From an uncultured Bryobacterales bacterium (GTDB lineage Bacteria; Acidobacteriota; Terriglobia; Bryobacterales; UBA6623), in assembly GCA_951813065.1 (NCBI GenBank), contig CATOTH010000002.1, forward strand, positions 806,001-870,000: a DNA stretch of 64,000 bases, read 5' to 3'. The notes beneath the pieces are model-generated. The model searched no databases and was not told the DNA's origin. It saw nothing but the letters and a program-made list of their open reading frames with translations. The translations under genes were made by a program, and so were the position numbers. The number at the start of each line of letters is the position of its first letter. The first letter of the stretch is position 1. Positions 1-8,587 of this stretch are shown piece after piece.

Positions 1-66
1 CAGGAAGAGCCGAAGACCCGGCCGGCGTGCTCGATGACCCGGGCTTGCGAGGATCATGACTCGACG
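1..66 (+). promoter_or_regulatory. Probable 3' portion of a cobalamin (B12) riboswitch, cut by the window edge
   Basis: The first bases contain AGCCGAAGACCCGGCC, which closely resembles the conserved 3' core of cobalamin riboswitches (AGCCCGAAGACCGGCC type). A G/C-rich stem-loop candidate around GGGCTTGCGAGGATC follows. The 5' part of the aptamer would lie before position 1, so the fold cannot be tested here. The next gene is a TonB-dependent outer-membrane receptor, a class often controlled by this riboswitch. The core match is seen; the identity is an inference. Confidence 0.4.
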
Positions 67-348
67 ATCCATCGGTTCCCCGAGGCTTCGTACCTAGCTC
101 CCGCGATCATCGATATTGCGGATCTTCCGGAGCATTCCGCGACGATCCCGGGCACTGCCGACAGACTTGCCGCGAGAGCGTGCCGGCCGCCTTCGCCGCC
201 TCCCAGGATTCTCCCACCAAGCTGAGGGCCGGAACTCTTCCCAGCCGTTCGCAATGGCGAGCGCGGGAGCAGTGCCTGTCCGCTCGACGGAACCGGCGCC
301 TTCGGGCTGTCCGGTCGGTCCTTGCCTGTGGTCGTGGGGAGGTTTGTT
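67..348. other. Leader region without a recognisable gene
   Basis: About 280 bases between the riboswitch-like core and the receptor start. Several open frames cross it on both strands, but none gives a recognisable protein and they overlap one another. A Shine-Dalgarno-like GGGGAGG at 336-342 belongs to the GTG start at 349. I see no clear terminator or promoter. Confidence 0.4.
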
Positions 349-2620
349 GTGAAACTGGTGAAATTATCGTTCTGTTTGTTTGTCGGAATTGTGGCGCACG
401 CGGCGGTGACCGTGCGCGTGCTCGACCCGGCCGGTGCGAGCGTGCCTGGCGCGACGGTCGTCCTGCGGGACGCCACCGGTCGAGACGTCGCCACGGGCCG
501 GACTTCGCAGCCAGGCTCGGTGAGGTTTACCGCAGACGCGGTCTAGGCCGAGGTGCGCGCCAAGGGATTCCGGTCCGAGACCGTCAAGTTGCGGAGCGAG
601 GCGATCACCACGGTCGAACTGCGCCTGCTAGCGCTTGACGAGGAATTGCTTGTGGAGGCTTCGGTCGCGCCGGTCGCTGTCGTTGCCGCCGAGGTGGTCG
701 TGTCCGACGCCAGACCGATGCTGGCTTGGTGGAGAGCCTCCGGGGCACGCCTCACGTGCATGTCTTGCGGCGGGACGGCACCAATTTCGAGCCCGTGGTG
801 CAGGGATTGCGAGAAACGCAGGTCGCGATGGTCGTGGACGGCACGAGAACGCTCGCGGCGGGTCCCGCCCGCATGGATTCCGAACTGAGCCACATTGCTC
901 CGGGCAACGTGGACAGCGTTGAAGTCGTCACCGGCCCTTACGCTCTGGCTGAAGGGGCTGGCGCGATGGGCGCGATTCTCGTCCGGTCAGCTGAGATTCC
1001 ATCCCGGTCGGCGCGGCGGCTCGGCGGCAGGCTCGGAACTGGCTGGCGAAGCAACGGCACCGGGCGCATGGGCCAGGCGAGCATCGATGCAGGCAATCCT
1101 GCCTTCGGTTTCAGCCTCCGGGCGTCCGGGGATCTGCTGGATGACTATCGGGCCGGCCGCAGTGGAGACGTGCCCGCAATCCGGGTACCGGGTGATGCCG
1201 CGACCCATCAGTTCGGTGCCAAGGCACGCTTGCGACCCGTGATCGATCAAGAGATTCTTGTGAGCGGATTCTACGACGAGCAGACGGGTGTCGAATATCC
1301 CGGGCGGCTGCTGACCGCCGAGCATTTCTTGCTGCGGGGCTGGCGGGCGAGCTGCCGGGTCGCCAAGTGGGACGGCCTGCTCACTGCGCTGAAGCTGGTC
1401 GCTTACCTCAACAAGAAGAGCCATCGAATGAGCAACCGCGGCAAGCCGACGGCAGTGCAGATGCCCGGAAGGCGGCCACCGTTCGCGCTCGATGTGTCGC
1501 TGCCAGCCGAGTCCGACACCGTCGGCGGTGCCGGTCGTGTCGAACTGACCCCGTCGAAGTTCTGGAGCATCCAGGCCGGATTTGCGCATTCCGCCTCGAA
1601 CAGGACGCCCAGCGGTTCGTCGTTCGGTCGCGCGAGCGGAAGCTGCTGTTCAGCGATGCCGTTTGGGCGGGAACCGTCCTTCGGACCACCGGGGCGTATT
1701 TCTCTTTCGGGCGCACGTTCGACGCGGGCGAGGTTCGCGCGGCGCTCCGGCTCGATTCCGTATCCGCCGCAGCCGGTCGCGCCAGCGACTTCTTCGTCGA
1801 GCATTCCGGGTCTGAACTCGACGGCAAGGAGACCAATGGGAATTTCAGCGTGGCCGGACGCTACGCTCTTGGCGGCGGTCTGACCCTGGCGGGCGGGGCC
1901 GGAAGGGTGGTTCGAACGGCGAATGCGCTGGAACGGTACTCCGACCGGTTTCCGAGCACGCGCTTCCAGGTCGCGGCGGAGTTCATGGGTGCGCCCGGGA
2001 TTCGGCCCGAGTCCAGCCTACAAGCCGATCTCAGTCTCGAATGGAAGGCCGGTGATTTCCGCATCTACGCCAGCGGCTACGCCCGGAGCCTCCGTGACTA
2101 CATCACGGTCGCGCCGGACCCGGAACTGCCGAAACGCCTTTCCCTGAGCCCGGCGATCGCTTATCGGTATGTAAACGGGGACAGCGCTTTCTTCCGCGGC
2201 TGGCACGTCGGGGTGCGCCGGGCGGGGGCACGCCTCGAAGTCAGCGTGCAGGCTTCCAAGACCGTGGCCGACGACCGGGAACTCCTCGAGCCGGTGCAGG
2301 GCATCGCCCCCTTGGAGATGGCCTCGGCCATCAGGTACCGGACGCGTTCGAGCCGCTTCTGGGCGGAATACGGTATGCGCAACGTTCGGGACCAGCGACG
2401 AGTGTCGGCGACGAGGCTTGAAACTCCATCACCGGGCTTCACGCTGCACGGCACACGCTGCGGTGCTGATTTGTGGACGGGTGCGACGCTTCACGTGGGC
2501 ATGGAGAACATCGGGGACAAGTACTACTACGAGCACCTGAACTCGCTGAACCCGTTCACGGGCCAGCGCGTGCCGGAAATGGGGCGCACGCTCACGCTGG
2601 GATTTTCTACAGTTTGGTGA
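349..2620 (+). pseudogene. TonB-dependent outer-membrane receptor, disrupted by a stop and two frameshifts
   Basis: Reads as an outer-membrane receptor for TonB-driven uptake, possibly of cobalamin given the upstream riboswitch-like element. The GTG start at 349 follows GGGGAGG and opens a signal peptide (KLVKLSFCLFVGIVAHAA) and a carboxypeptidase-regulatory-like beta-sandwich (VRVLDPAGASVPGATVVLRD). An in-frame TAG lies at 544-546. Homology continues in the same frame to about 720, shifts frame for the plug domain (ending around VDSVEVVTGPYALAEGAGAMG), then shifts again near 1588 for the beta-barrel. The C-terminus is typical: a VGMENIGDKYYYEHLNSLNPF segment family pattern near 2500-2560 and a terminal aromatic residue (FSTVW). 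Three lesions in one gene suggest real decay, though draft-assembly errors cannot be excluded. Confidence 0.8.
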
Positions 2621-2634
2621 ATCCCGGTGCCACT

Positions 2635-2889
2635 CTACACGGAGGACTTGCGCCGGTATTTCTTGTTGAATCGCTCGATGCGGCCTTCCGCGTCGACCAG
2701 CTTCCGCTTGCCGGTATAGAACGGATGTGAAGAGGAAGAGATAGCGAGGTCGTACAAGGGGTATTCTTTGCCGTCGATCTCGGTGGTCTTGTCAGTTCTT
2801 GCCGCAGAGCGGGTGATCCACTCGGTGTTCGTCGTCACGTCGCGGAACACGACGTCGCGGTAATTGTCGGGGTGGATGCCTGCTTTCAT
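2635..2889 (-). CDS. rpmE2: 50S ribosomal protein L31, type B
   Basis: An 84-residue protein starting [17 protein letters not shown] and ending in a basic [10 protein letters not shown] tail, the usual size and ends of type B L31. It is a large-subunit protein that helps bridge the two ribosomal subunits. No cysteine is present, so it is the zinc-free paralogue rather than the zinc-ribbon form. An open frame extends 27 codons further upstream, but family alignment puts the start at the ATG at 2889. It ends 14 bases from the convergent receptor remnant. No Zur-type operator was recognised upstream. Confidence 0.95.
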   Translation of the reverse strand: MKAGIHPDNYRDVVFRDVTTNTEWITRSAARTDKTTEIDGKEYPLYDLAISSSSHPFYTGKRKLVDAEGRIERFNKKYRRKSSV

Positions 2890-3053
2890 CTGTGCTCTAC
2901 CTGCGAGCCCGACTGCTGCCGTCGATGGCGCGCCGCGGGCGGAAATCGTTGCGGTTTCCCTTGATTCCAATATAGCGAACAGAGCCGGCTGCTAGCCAGT
3001 ACGGAATCGCAGCGGTTTCCGGGCGCTAGGACATGGCTTTGCTTCCGAATCGG

Positions 3054-4856
3054 TCAGCGCCCGTTCGACAGCAGGATCTTGCCGCCGCTTTCCACCATGA
3101 GATGCACGCGCCCGGCTCCGAGCAGCTCCTCGAAGCGGCCGCGATCCCCGCCGTAGGTTGCCAGGTAAACTCGGCGCTCGCCTTGCCAAAGGGCGGCCAG
3201 GTCCTCGTCGTTGAGGAAGACGTCGGGAGCCCCTGGCGCGTTCGAGCCGTACTCGATGTTGTTCTTGCGGCCATTGAGGAGCAGCACCGGGCGATTTGTG
3301 TAGAAGGCCACCGAGGAAAAGGCGTAGTATTCGTGGTCGAGAATCATCTCTCCAGGCGGCGCCCGGAGATAGGCTTCGGCCAAGGGGCGCGAGGACAGGT
3401 AGGGGTCAAACGTCGCCATCGCCCAGTGGGCGGCATGCAGGACCAGCAAGGTGGCGCAGGCTAGTGTCGCCGCGGCCCGGCGCTGCGCGAGCAGGCATCC
3501 GCCCAGAGCCCCGATCGCACAGGCGGCAACGGCCAAGGCCAGCGGTCCGCGCAAGTACGCGAACGAACCGAGGGTGAGGTCCCGGAAGTGGCCAAGCGCG
3601 AGGGTGTACGCTTCCGGATTGCTAACCAGTGCGCTGGAAATGTCGCCGGAAACGGTCACGTGCCGTCCTGCGAGCAAGACGCCGATACCCGCGACCAGCG
3701 CCGCGGCATACACGCCTCCAGCCACCCGGCACGCCGCCCGGAGCCGGTGGGGCAGCGAAGCGGCCGCACTTGCGAGCAGCAGCATGGCGGGCGCGTAAGC
3801 CGGCAGCGTGTAGTATTCCTGGCTGGTCGAGGCGGAGAAGAACAGCAGCGTGAAACCGCAGCAGCAGAGCATCAGCATCCTGGTCCGGGCGGCGCGCCCC
3901 GCGACCCTGAAGCGCAGTTCGCGCACCGCCGGGATCAAGCCGCTCCAGGGGAATAGCCAGGCCAAGTGGCCGGCCCAGAACCACAGCATGGGAACCCGGT
4001 TGTAGTCGACCGGATAGCGTAGGCCGAGGAACCGCAGGACGTGCTCGTTGACGAAATAGCGCCAGAAGAATCCGTGGTACTGACCGGGTCCGCTGTCCAA
4101 CCCGAATTCGAGATACGGGGGATGGCGCGCGATGGACAGCACGTGCCACGGAGCGGCGACAAGTGTTGCTGCGGCGACAGCTCCCGGCAATCCAAGGCGT
4201 CGCCACGATTCGCGGGAGCGCCAGTCGCCGCTGACCACGAGATACGTGCCGATCGCTCCTAATGGCAGGGCCGCCGCGACCAGGCCCTTGCATAGCAGGC
4301 CGATGCCCACTGTGGCACCGGCCAAAGCCATGCGGGCTCGCGCCCCGCGCAGGCTCCCTTCCTGCGCCCTCAGGAAACAGTCCAGCGCCAGCAGTGACGA
4401 GCAGGCGACGTAGATGTCGGGCATTCGCGCACGAGTGAAGAGGAACAAGCCCAAGCAAGCTGCGAGACCGATACCGGCGTACAGCCCGGCCTGGTCCCCA
4501 AAGGCCCATCGGCCGGTACGCCAAGCCAGCCAGCAGAGGGCCATGGCGGCCAACGCCATCGGCAGCCGCGCCGCCCAGTCGTGAACCCCGAAGAGAGCGT
4601 ACGAGAGGCCGATTGCCCAGACCTGTCCCGGCGGCTTGTCGAAGTACGCCACGCCGTTCAGCCGCGCCGTGATCCAGTCGCCCGAATCGAGCATCGAGCG
4701 GGCAATTTGCGCGTAAGTGGAATCGACGTCATCCAGGAGCGAAGGCGGGCTGTAGACGGTACCCAGAAAGACTGCCGCGGCGAACGCCAGCACGGCCCAA
4801 CCGTGCCAGCGTCCGTCACGCATCCAGCCGCTCGATGCGCCAGGCCTGGAAGCCAT
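3054..4856 (-). CDS. Membrane glycosyltransferase, GT39/ArnT-like (PMT_2 superfamily)
   Basis: A 600-residue polytopic membrane protein with about a dozen hydrophobic segments. After the first membrane segment it carries DDVDSTYAQIARSML, the acidic loop motif that binds metal and polyprenyl-phosphate sugar in this superfamily, followed by YFDKPPGQVWAIGLSYALFG. Relatives transfer a sugar from a lipid carrier onto lipid A, protein or another acceptor on the outer face of the inner membrane; the substrate here cannot be told. AAGGA lies eight bases before the ATG at 4856, supporting that start with a 41-base overlap of rsmB. A second ATG at 4823 would reduce the overlap to 8 bases and is a fair alternative. 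Confidence 0.85.
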   Translation of the reverse strand: MASRPGASSGWMRDGRWHGWAVLAFAAAVFLGTVYSPPSLLDDVDSTYAQIARSMLDSGDWITARLNGVAYFDKPPGQVWAIGLSYALFGVHDWAARLPMALAAMALCWLAWRTGRWAFGDQAGLYAGIGLAACLGLFLFTRARMPDIYVACSSLLALDCFLRAQEGSLRGARARMALAGATVGIGLLCKGLVAAALPLGAIGTYLVVSGDWRSRESWRRLGLPGAVAAATLVAAPWHVLSIARHPPYLEFGLDSGPGQYHGFFWRYFVNEHVLRFLGLRYPVDYNRVPMLWFWAGHLAWLFPWSGLIPAVRELRFRVAGRAARTRMLMLCCCGFTLLFFSASTSQEYYTLPAYAPAMLLLASAAASLPHRLRAACRVAGGVYAAALVAGIGVLLAGRHVTVSGDISSALVSNPEAYTLALGHFRDLTLGSFAYLRGPLALAVAACAIGALGGCLLAQRRAAATLACATLLVLHAAHWAMATFDPYLSSRPLAEAYLRAPPGEMILDHEYYAFSSVAFYTNRPVLLLNGRKNNIEYGSNAPGAPDVFLNDEDLAALWQGERRVYLATYGGDRGRFEELLGAGRVHLMVESGGKILLSNGR

Positions 4857-6096
4857 CGCCAGGATCCTTGCCGGGAAGGGTTGTCAGAACTCTTCGCGCT
4901 TTCCAGCCGGGACGGTCCCGGAGGGCGGTTCTGACGACATGCTCGTTTTCCTCCGGCTCGAGAGAGCAAGTTGAGTAAACCAGCAGCCCGCCGGGTGCCA
5001 GCGCGTCCGAAGCGTTTCTCAGGATGCGGATCTGACGGGCTTGCAGATCGTCCAGGTCAGCCGCGCGCAGCCGCCACTTGATTTCCGGATTGCGGGCCAG
5101 GGTTCCCGTGCCGGAACAGGGGGCGTCTACCAGGATCCTGTCGAAACGGGCTGTGAGCGGGAACGCTCGCTCGGCGTCCATTTGCAGCAGGCGGATGCCG
5201 TGGCAACCCAGCCGGCGCATTGCCCTCAGGCGGTGGAATGAGCGGTCTCCGGCCACGACGGGGCCGCATTCGGCGAGGATCCTGGCCTTGCCGCCAGGCG
5301 CCGCGCAGACGTCGAGCACACGGCAACCGGGCAGTACTTCAAGCGATTCCGCGACACGCTGCGAGTTGATGTCCAGGAAGGCTATGGCACCCTGGGAGGC
5401 CCTTGTCGCGGCGGCGGCCCTGCCGGAGGCAAGTCGGAAAACGCGGGGCAGGGTTGTCGGTTCCGCGACAAGCCCGGCCTGGCCTAGTAGCGGAAGGACG
5501 GTCTCAGAGCTTGCCGGCGGCGGGATCCGGAAGTATGCCGAGGGCTGCCGGAGGTTCGCGCCGAGCAGCGTTGCGCAATCCTGCCGGCCTAGGGAGGAGC
5601 GCCAGCGGCGCACCAGCCAGTCAGGGTGCGAGAGTCGCGCGGCTTGATCTGGCGGGGGCGGCGGGGGAAGTCGGCGAAGCACGGCGTTGGCCAGCCCCGC
5701 GGCGGAGCGCTTGCCGGCGCCCTTGACGAGTTCCACGGCCTCCGACACGGCTGCGTGGTCCGGCACGCTCCGCATGTAGCGCAACTGGTAAGTGCCTAGC
5801 CGTAACGCGACCAGCACTTCTAGGTCGACGGAGGGCAACGGCTTGCGCAGGCGGCCAGAGACCGCATGGTCAAGCTCTCCCCTCCGTCGCAGGCAGCCCA
5901 TGACGAGTGTGGTGACGAACGCGCGCTCGCGTTCCTCCAAGGCGTCCAGCCGGGCCGAATGGAGCAGTTCGTCGGCAAATGCCGCGTCCCGCTCAACGCG
6001 CAGCAACACGTCGAAGGCCGTCCTCCTTGCCGCCGAGGCAGCCACGAATTGCCACGATAGCAGAGGCTCCGCCCGGAAGGTTGCGGCGTCTCTCAT
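4816..6096 (-). CDS. rsmB: 16S rRNA (cytosine(967)-C(5))-methyltransferase RsmB
   Basis: Methylates C967 of 16S rRNA using S-adenosylmethionine. The N-terminal third is a NusB-like helical RNA-binding domain (RRTAFDVLLRVERDAAFADELL), followed by a Rossmann methyltransferase domain with the SAM-binding stretch VLDVCAAPGGKARILAE. Both cysteine motifs of the family are present: DAPCSGTGTLARNPEIKW and YSTCSLEPEENE, the latter carrying the nucleophile. The 426-residue length is normal. Residues 1-17 are poorly conserved, so the true start could be a GTG at 6045. It is divergent from the RsbW-like gene and overlaps the downstream glycosyltransferase. Confidence 0.93.
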   Translation of the reverse strand: MRDAATFRAEPLLSWQFVAASAARRTAFDVLLRVERDAAFADELLHSARLDALEERERAFVTTLVMGCLRRRGELDHAVSGRLRKPLPSVDLEVLVALRLGTYQLRYMRSVPDHAAVSEAVELVKGAGKRSAAGLANAVLRRLPPPPPPDQAARLSHPDWLVRRWRSSLGRQDCATLLGANLRQPSAYFRIPPPASSETVLPLLGQAGLVAEPTTLPRVFRLASGRAAAATRASQGAIAFLDINSQRVAESLEVLPGCRVLDVCAAPGGKARILAECGPVVAGDRSFHRLRAMRRLGCHGIRLLQMDAERAFPLTARFDRILVDAPCSGTGTLARNPEIKWRLRAADLDDLQARQIRILRNASDALAPGGLLVYSTCSLEPEENEHVVRTALRDRPGWKARRVLTTLPGKDPGDGFQAWRIERLDA

Positions 6097-6160
6097 GATA
6101 AGATTTGCTCGTTGCGCAACGGTTCAATGCGCGTCGAGACGGCTAGGTGTGGAACCGGGC

Positions 6161-6583
6161 ATGATTGACGAAGTCGAGATCACGATCGCGAGCCACCCCC
6201 GCTGGCTCCGCATGGCCAGGTCACTGGTTGAGATTTTCTGCCGGGAGTACCAAGGCGACGCTGCAACCGTGAGGGCGATCGTCCTCGCAGTGGACGAATC
6301 GCTTGCAAACGTCATGAAGCACGCCTACGGGGGGAACCAGTCGCGGCCGATCCGCGTCATCTGCCGGTGTGACGGGAGCGAGGTCACGATCGAGATCTGC
6401 GACGATGGGCGGGAATTCAATCCGTTCGCGCAGGCCGTTCCGCCGCCCGACGAAATGCGCCTTGGGGGGCGTGGCATCTTTCTTATCAGTTCGGTGATGG
6501 ATGAGTGCGAGTACTTGCGCGAGGACGGGTGGAATCGCATTCGCCTGATCAAGCGCTTGCCTCTGTCCCTCGCCGTGTCGTGA
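6161..6583 (+). CDS. RsbW/SpoIIAB-like serine-protein kinase (anti-sigma-type HATPase)
   Basis: A 140-residue stand-alone GHKL ATPase. The N box carries E46 and N50 (VDESLANVMKHAYGG), the G1 box is DDGREFNPF (residues 81-89) and the G2 box is GGRGIFLIS (102-110). Relatives phosphorylate a STAS-domain antagonist on serine and release a partner protein, usually a sigma factor. The next gene, 20 bases downstream, encodes exactly such a STAS protein. MlaE, MlaF and MlaD follow in the same direction and no sigma factor gene is close, so the partner may be the transporter rather than a sigma factor. The ATG at 6161 begins the conserved domain directly. Confidence 0.85.
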   Translation: MIDEVEITIASHPRWLRMARSLVEIFCREYQGDAATVRAIVLAVDESLANVMKHAYGGNQSRPIRVICRCDGSEVTIEICDDGREFNPFAQAVPPPDEMRLGGRGIFLISSVMDECEYLREDGWNRIRLIKRLPLSLAVS

Positions 6584-6603
6584 TCAACAGCGGGTCTAGG
6601 TCT

Positions 6604-6936
6604 ATGGAAATCAATATCAAGAACGCCGACACAAACGCGGTGGTTGAAGTGTCTGGGGACGTGGACATGTCCAATTCTCCGCGCTTGCGCGAGGCGCTGC
6701 TCAAGGTAATGCGGGACGGGCACGGGTCGATGGTCGTCGTCAGCCTTGAGCAGGTGGAGTATGTTGACAGTTCCGGTATTGCAAGCTTGGTCGAGGGGTT
6801 GCAGGAAGCGCGGAAACGCAAGGTCAGCTTTCGGTTGGCGGGCCTCAACGACGGTCCGCGGCATGTGCTCGAGCTGACGCGCCTCATCGACGTCTTCGAT
6901 GTCTACCCGTCGCAAGCGGAAGCGCTCCAGGCCTGA
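6604..6936 (+). CDS. STAS-domain anti-sigma-factor antagonist (RsbV/MlaB-like)
   Basis: A 110-residue single STAS domain. The phosphorylation loop reads EYVDSSGIASLVEGL; by analogy with RsbV the target would be Ser56, the first serine after the aspartate. It sits between an RsbW-like kinase and the permease gene mlaE. In enterobacteria a STAS protein (MlaB) is a structural subunit of the MlaFEDB complex and supports the ATPase, so this protein could be both a kinase substrate and a transporter subunit. The double role is inference; the domain and neighbours are directly visible. Confidence 0.88.
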   Translation: MEINIKNADTNAVVEVSGDVDMSNSPRLREALLKVMRDGHGSMVVVSLEQVEYVDSSGIASLVEGLQEARKRKVSFRLAGLNDGPRHVLELTRLIDVFDVYPSQAEALQA

Positions 6937-6959
6937 TTGAGCAGGTCGGAGCCGCGTTC

Positions 6960-7757
6960 ATGGCCTTTCTGGATTCGGTTGGGCGATACTCGATCCAGCA
7001 AGTCGAGTACGTCGGGCTACTTGCAATCCAGTTCTGGCATGCGTCGCGGCTCTTGCTGAGGATCAATCCGTTTAGCGGGAAGCGGCTGCGCTGGCGACGC
7101 GCCATCGCGCAGATGGCGGAAATCGGCGTTCGCGCGCTGCCAGTGGTGTGCTTGATTTCGGGGGCGACCGGCCTGATCTTGGCGTTGCAGTCGGGTGCCG
7201 AGTTGCGGAAATTCGGTGCCATGGAAGTGGTCATCAACCTCGTCGGCACCACAATGACGAGGGAACTCGGGCCGCTGGTCGCCGCGCTCGTCGTGATTGG
7301 CCGGTCCGGCTCGGCGATTTCCGCGGAAGTCGCGACAATGGTGGTGACGGACGAAATCGACGCACTGCGCACGATGGCGATCGACCCGATCGATTTCGTG
7401 CTCGTACCGAAGAGCGCGGCCATGCTGGTGATGCTGCCAAGCCTGACAGTGCTCGCGGTCTTCTCCGGGATCCTGGCAGGCGGAATGTTCACGTACTTCA
7501 CGCTCGACATGACAATTGCCATGTACCTGCGCCGGACTGCCGAGATCTTGCTGATGCGCGACATTGTGAGCGGCTTGGTCAAGGCGGTGGTGTTCGGCAC
7601 GATCATCGTCCATGTCGGATGCCTGGAAGGATTCCTGGTCACCGGCGGCCCGGAAGGCGTGGGCCGTTCGACCACGAGCGCTGTGGTGAAGTCGATCTTT
7701 CTGGTCGTGCTGGCGGATCTCATCTGCACTGGGTTTTTCTACTTTTTCTGGCGATGA
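6960..7757 (+). CDS. mlaE: MlaE-family ABC transporter permease
   Basis: A 265-residue inner-membrane permease of the MlaE/YrbE family, which moves phospholipids between the inner membrane and the periplasm or outer membrane. The family core is clear: TGLILALQSGAELRKFGA, then LVGTTMTRELGPLVAALVV, then VTDEIDALRTMAIDPIDFVLVP. About five membrane segments are visible. The stop codon overlaps the start of the ATPase gene (ATGA), indicating translational coupling. Confidence 0.93.
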   Translation: MAFLDSVGRYSIQQVEYVGLLAIQFWHASRLLLRINPFSGKRLRWRRAIAQMAEIGVRALPVVCLISGATGLILALQSGAELRKFGAMEVVINLVGTTMTRELGPLVAALVVIGRSGSAISAEVATMVVTDEIDALRTMAIDPIDFVLVPKSAAMLVMLPSLTVLAVFSGILAGGMFTYFTLDMTIAMYLRRTAEILLMRDIVSGLVKAVVFGTIIVHVGCLEGFLVTGGPEGVGRSTTSAVVKSIFLVVLADLICTGFFYFFWR

Positions 7758-8587
7758 ACGAGCCAACGCTAGCTGGGGCCGAAAGGCGCTACCCTCACGA
7801 AACGGGTGCCAAGCCCGTGATCTCCGTTCGGGGCCTGCGAGTGCGCTACGGCGACAGGGAAGTGCTCGACGGCGTCGACCTCGACATCTACCGAGGCGAG
7901 ACAATGGTGATTCTTGGCGCGTCGGGTTGCGGAAAGAGCACGCTCTTGCGGCACCTGGAAGGTCTCGAGAAGCCCGAGGCCGGCTCGATCTGCATCCACG
8001 GGACCGACATCGTCACCGCGTCGCGCAAGGAGATGGAGCGAGTTCGACGGCTGCTGGGGGTGTCCTTCCAGAGCGCGGCGATGTTCAATTCGATGACAGT
8101 CGGGGACAATGTTGCGCTGCCGCTGCGGGAGCACACGGACCTTGCCGAGTCCACGATTCGGCTGATCACGCGGATGAAGCTCCAGCAAGTCGGACTCTCG
8201 GGAGTCGAGAACCTTTACCCAACCGAACTCTCCGGAGGGATGCGCAAGCGCGCCTCGTTGGCGCGCGCGCTGGCCATGGATCCCGAGATCCTGCTCTTCG
8301 ACGAACCGTCCGCCGGCCTGGATCCGATCATCGCCGCCGGCATCGACCGATTGATCCTGCGGCTCAAGGACGCGTTCAAGATGACGCTCATCGTTGTGAC
8401 GCACGAGTTGCAAAGCGCCTTTCTCATCGCGGACCGTATGTGCATGCTGGATCAAGCCAAGATTCTTGCCGTCGGAACAGTCAAACAGATCCTCGCCAAT
8501 CCGCATCCTCGCATCCAGCAATTCGTCCAGCGGATTGCGGACGACGCGGCGCCTGGATCGCAATCGTATGTAACGGGGTTCGAATGA
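7754..8587 (+). CDS. mlaF: MlaF-family ABC transporter ATP-binding protein
   Basis: A 277-residue ATPase that powers the Mla lipid transporter. Walker A is GASGCGKST at residues 55-63. The Q-loop region is GVSFQSAAMFNSMTV, as in MlaF. The signature motif is LSGGMRKRASLARALA, followed by the Walker B LLFDEPSAGLDP and the switch histidine in VVTHEL. The ATG at 7754 overlaps the mlaE stop by four bases, and the TGA overlaps the mlaD start in the same way. Confidence 0.95.
   Translation: MNEPTLAGAERRYPHETGAKPVISVRGLRVRYGDREVLDGVDLDIYRGETMVILGASGCGKSTLLRHLEGLEKPEAGSICIHGTDIVTASRKEMERVRRLLGVSFQSAAMFNSMTVGDNVALPLREHTDLAESTIRLITRMKLQQVGLSGVENLYPTELSGGMRKRASLARALAMDPEILLFDEPSAGLDPIIAAGIDRLILRLKDAFKMTLIVVTHELQSAFLIADRMCMLDQAKILAVGTVKQILANPHPRIQQFVQRIADDAAPGSQSYVTGFE

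Noticed and set aside
2890..3053. Zur-type operator upstream of the L31 type B gene
   Set aside because: No AT-rich palindrome of the known Zur form was found; only a weak TATATT box is present.
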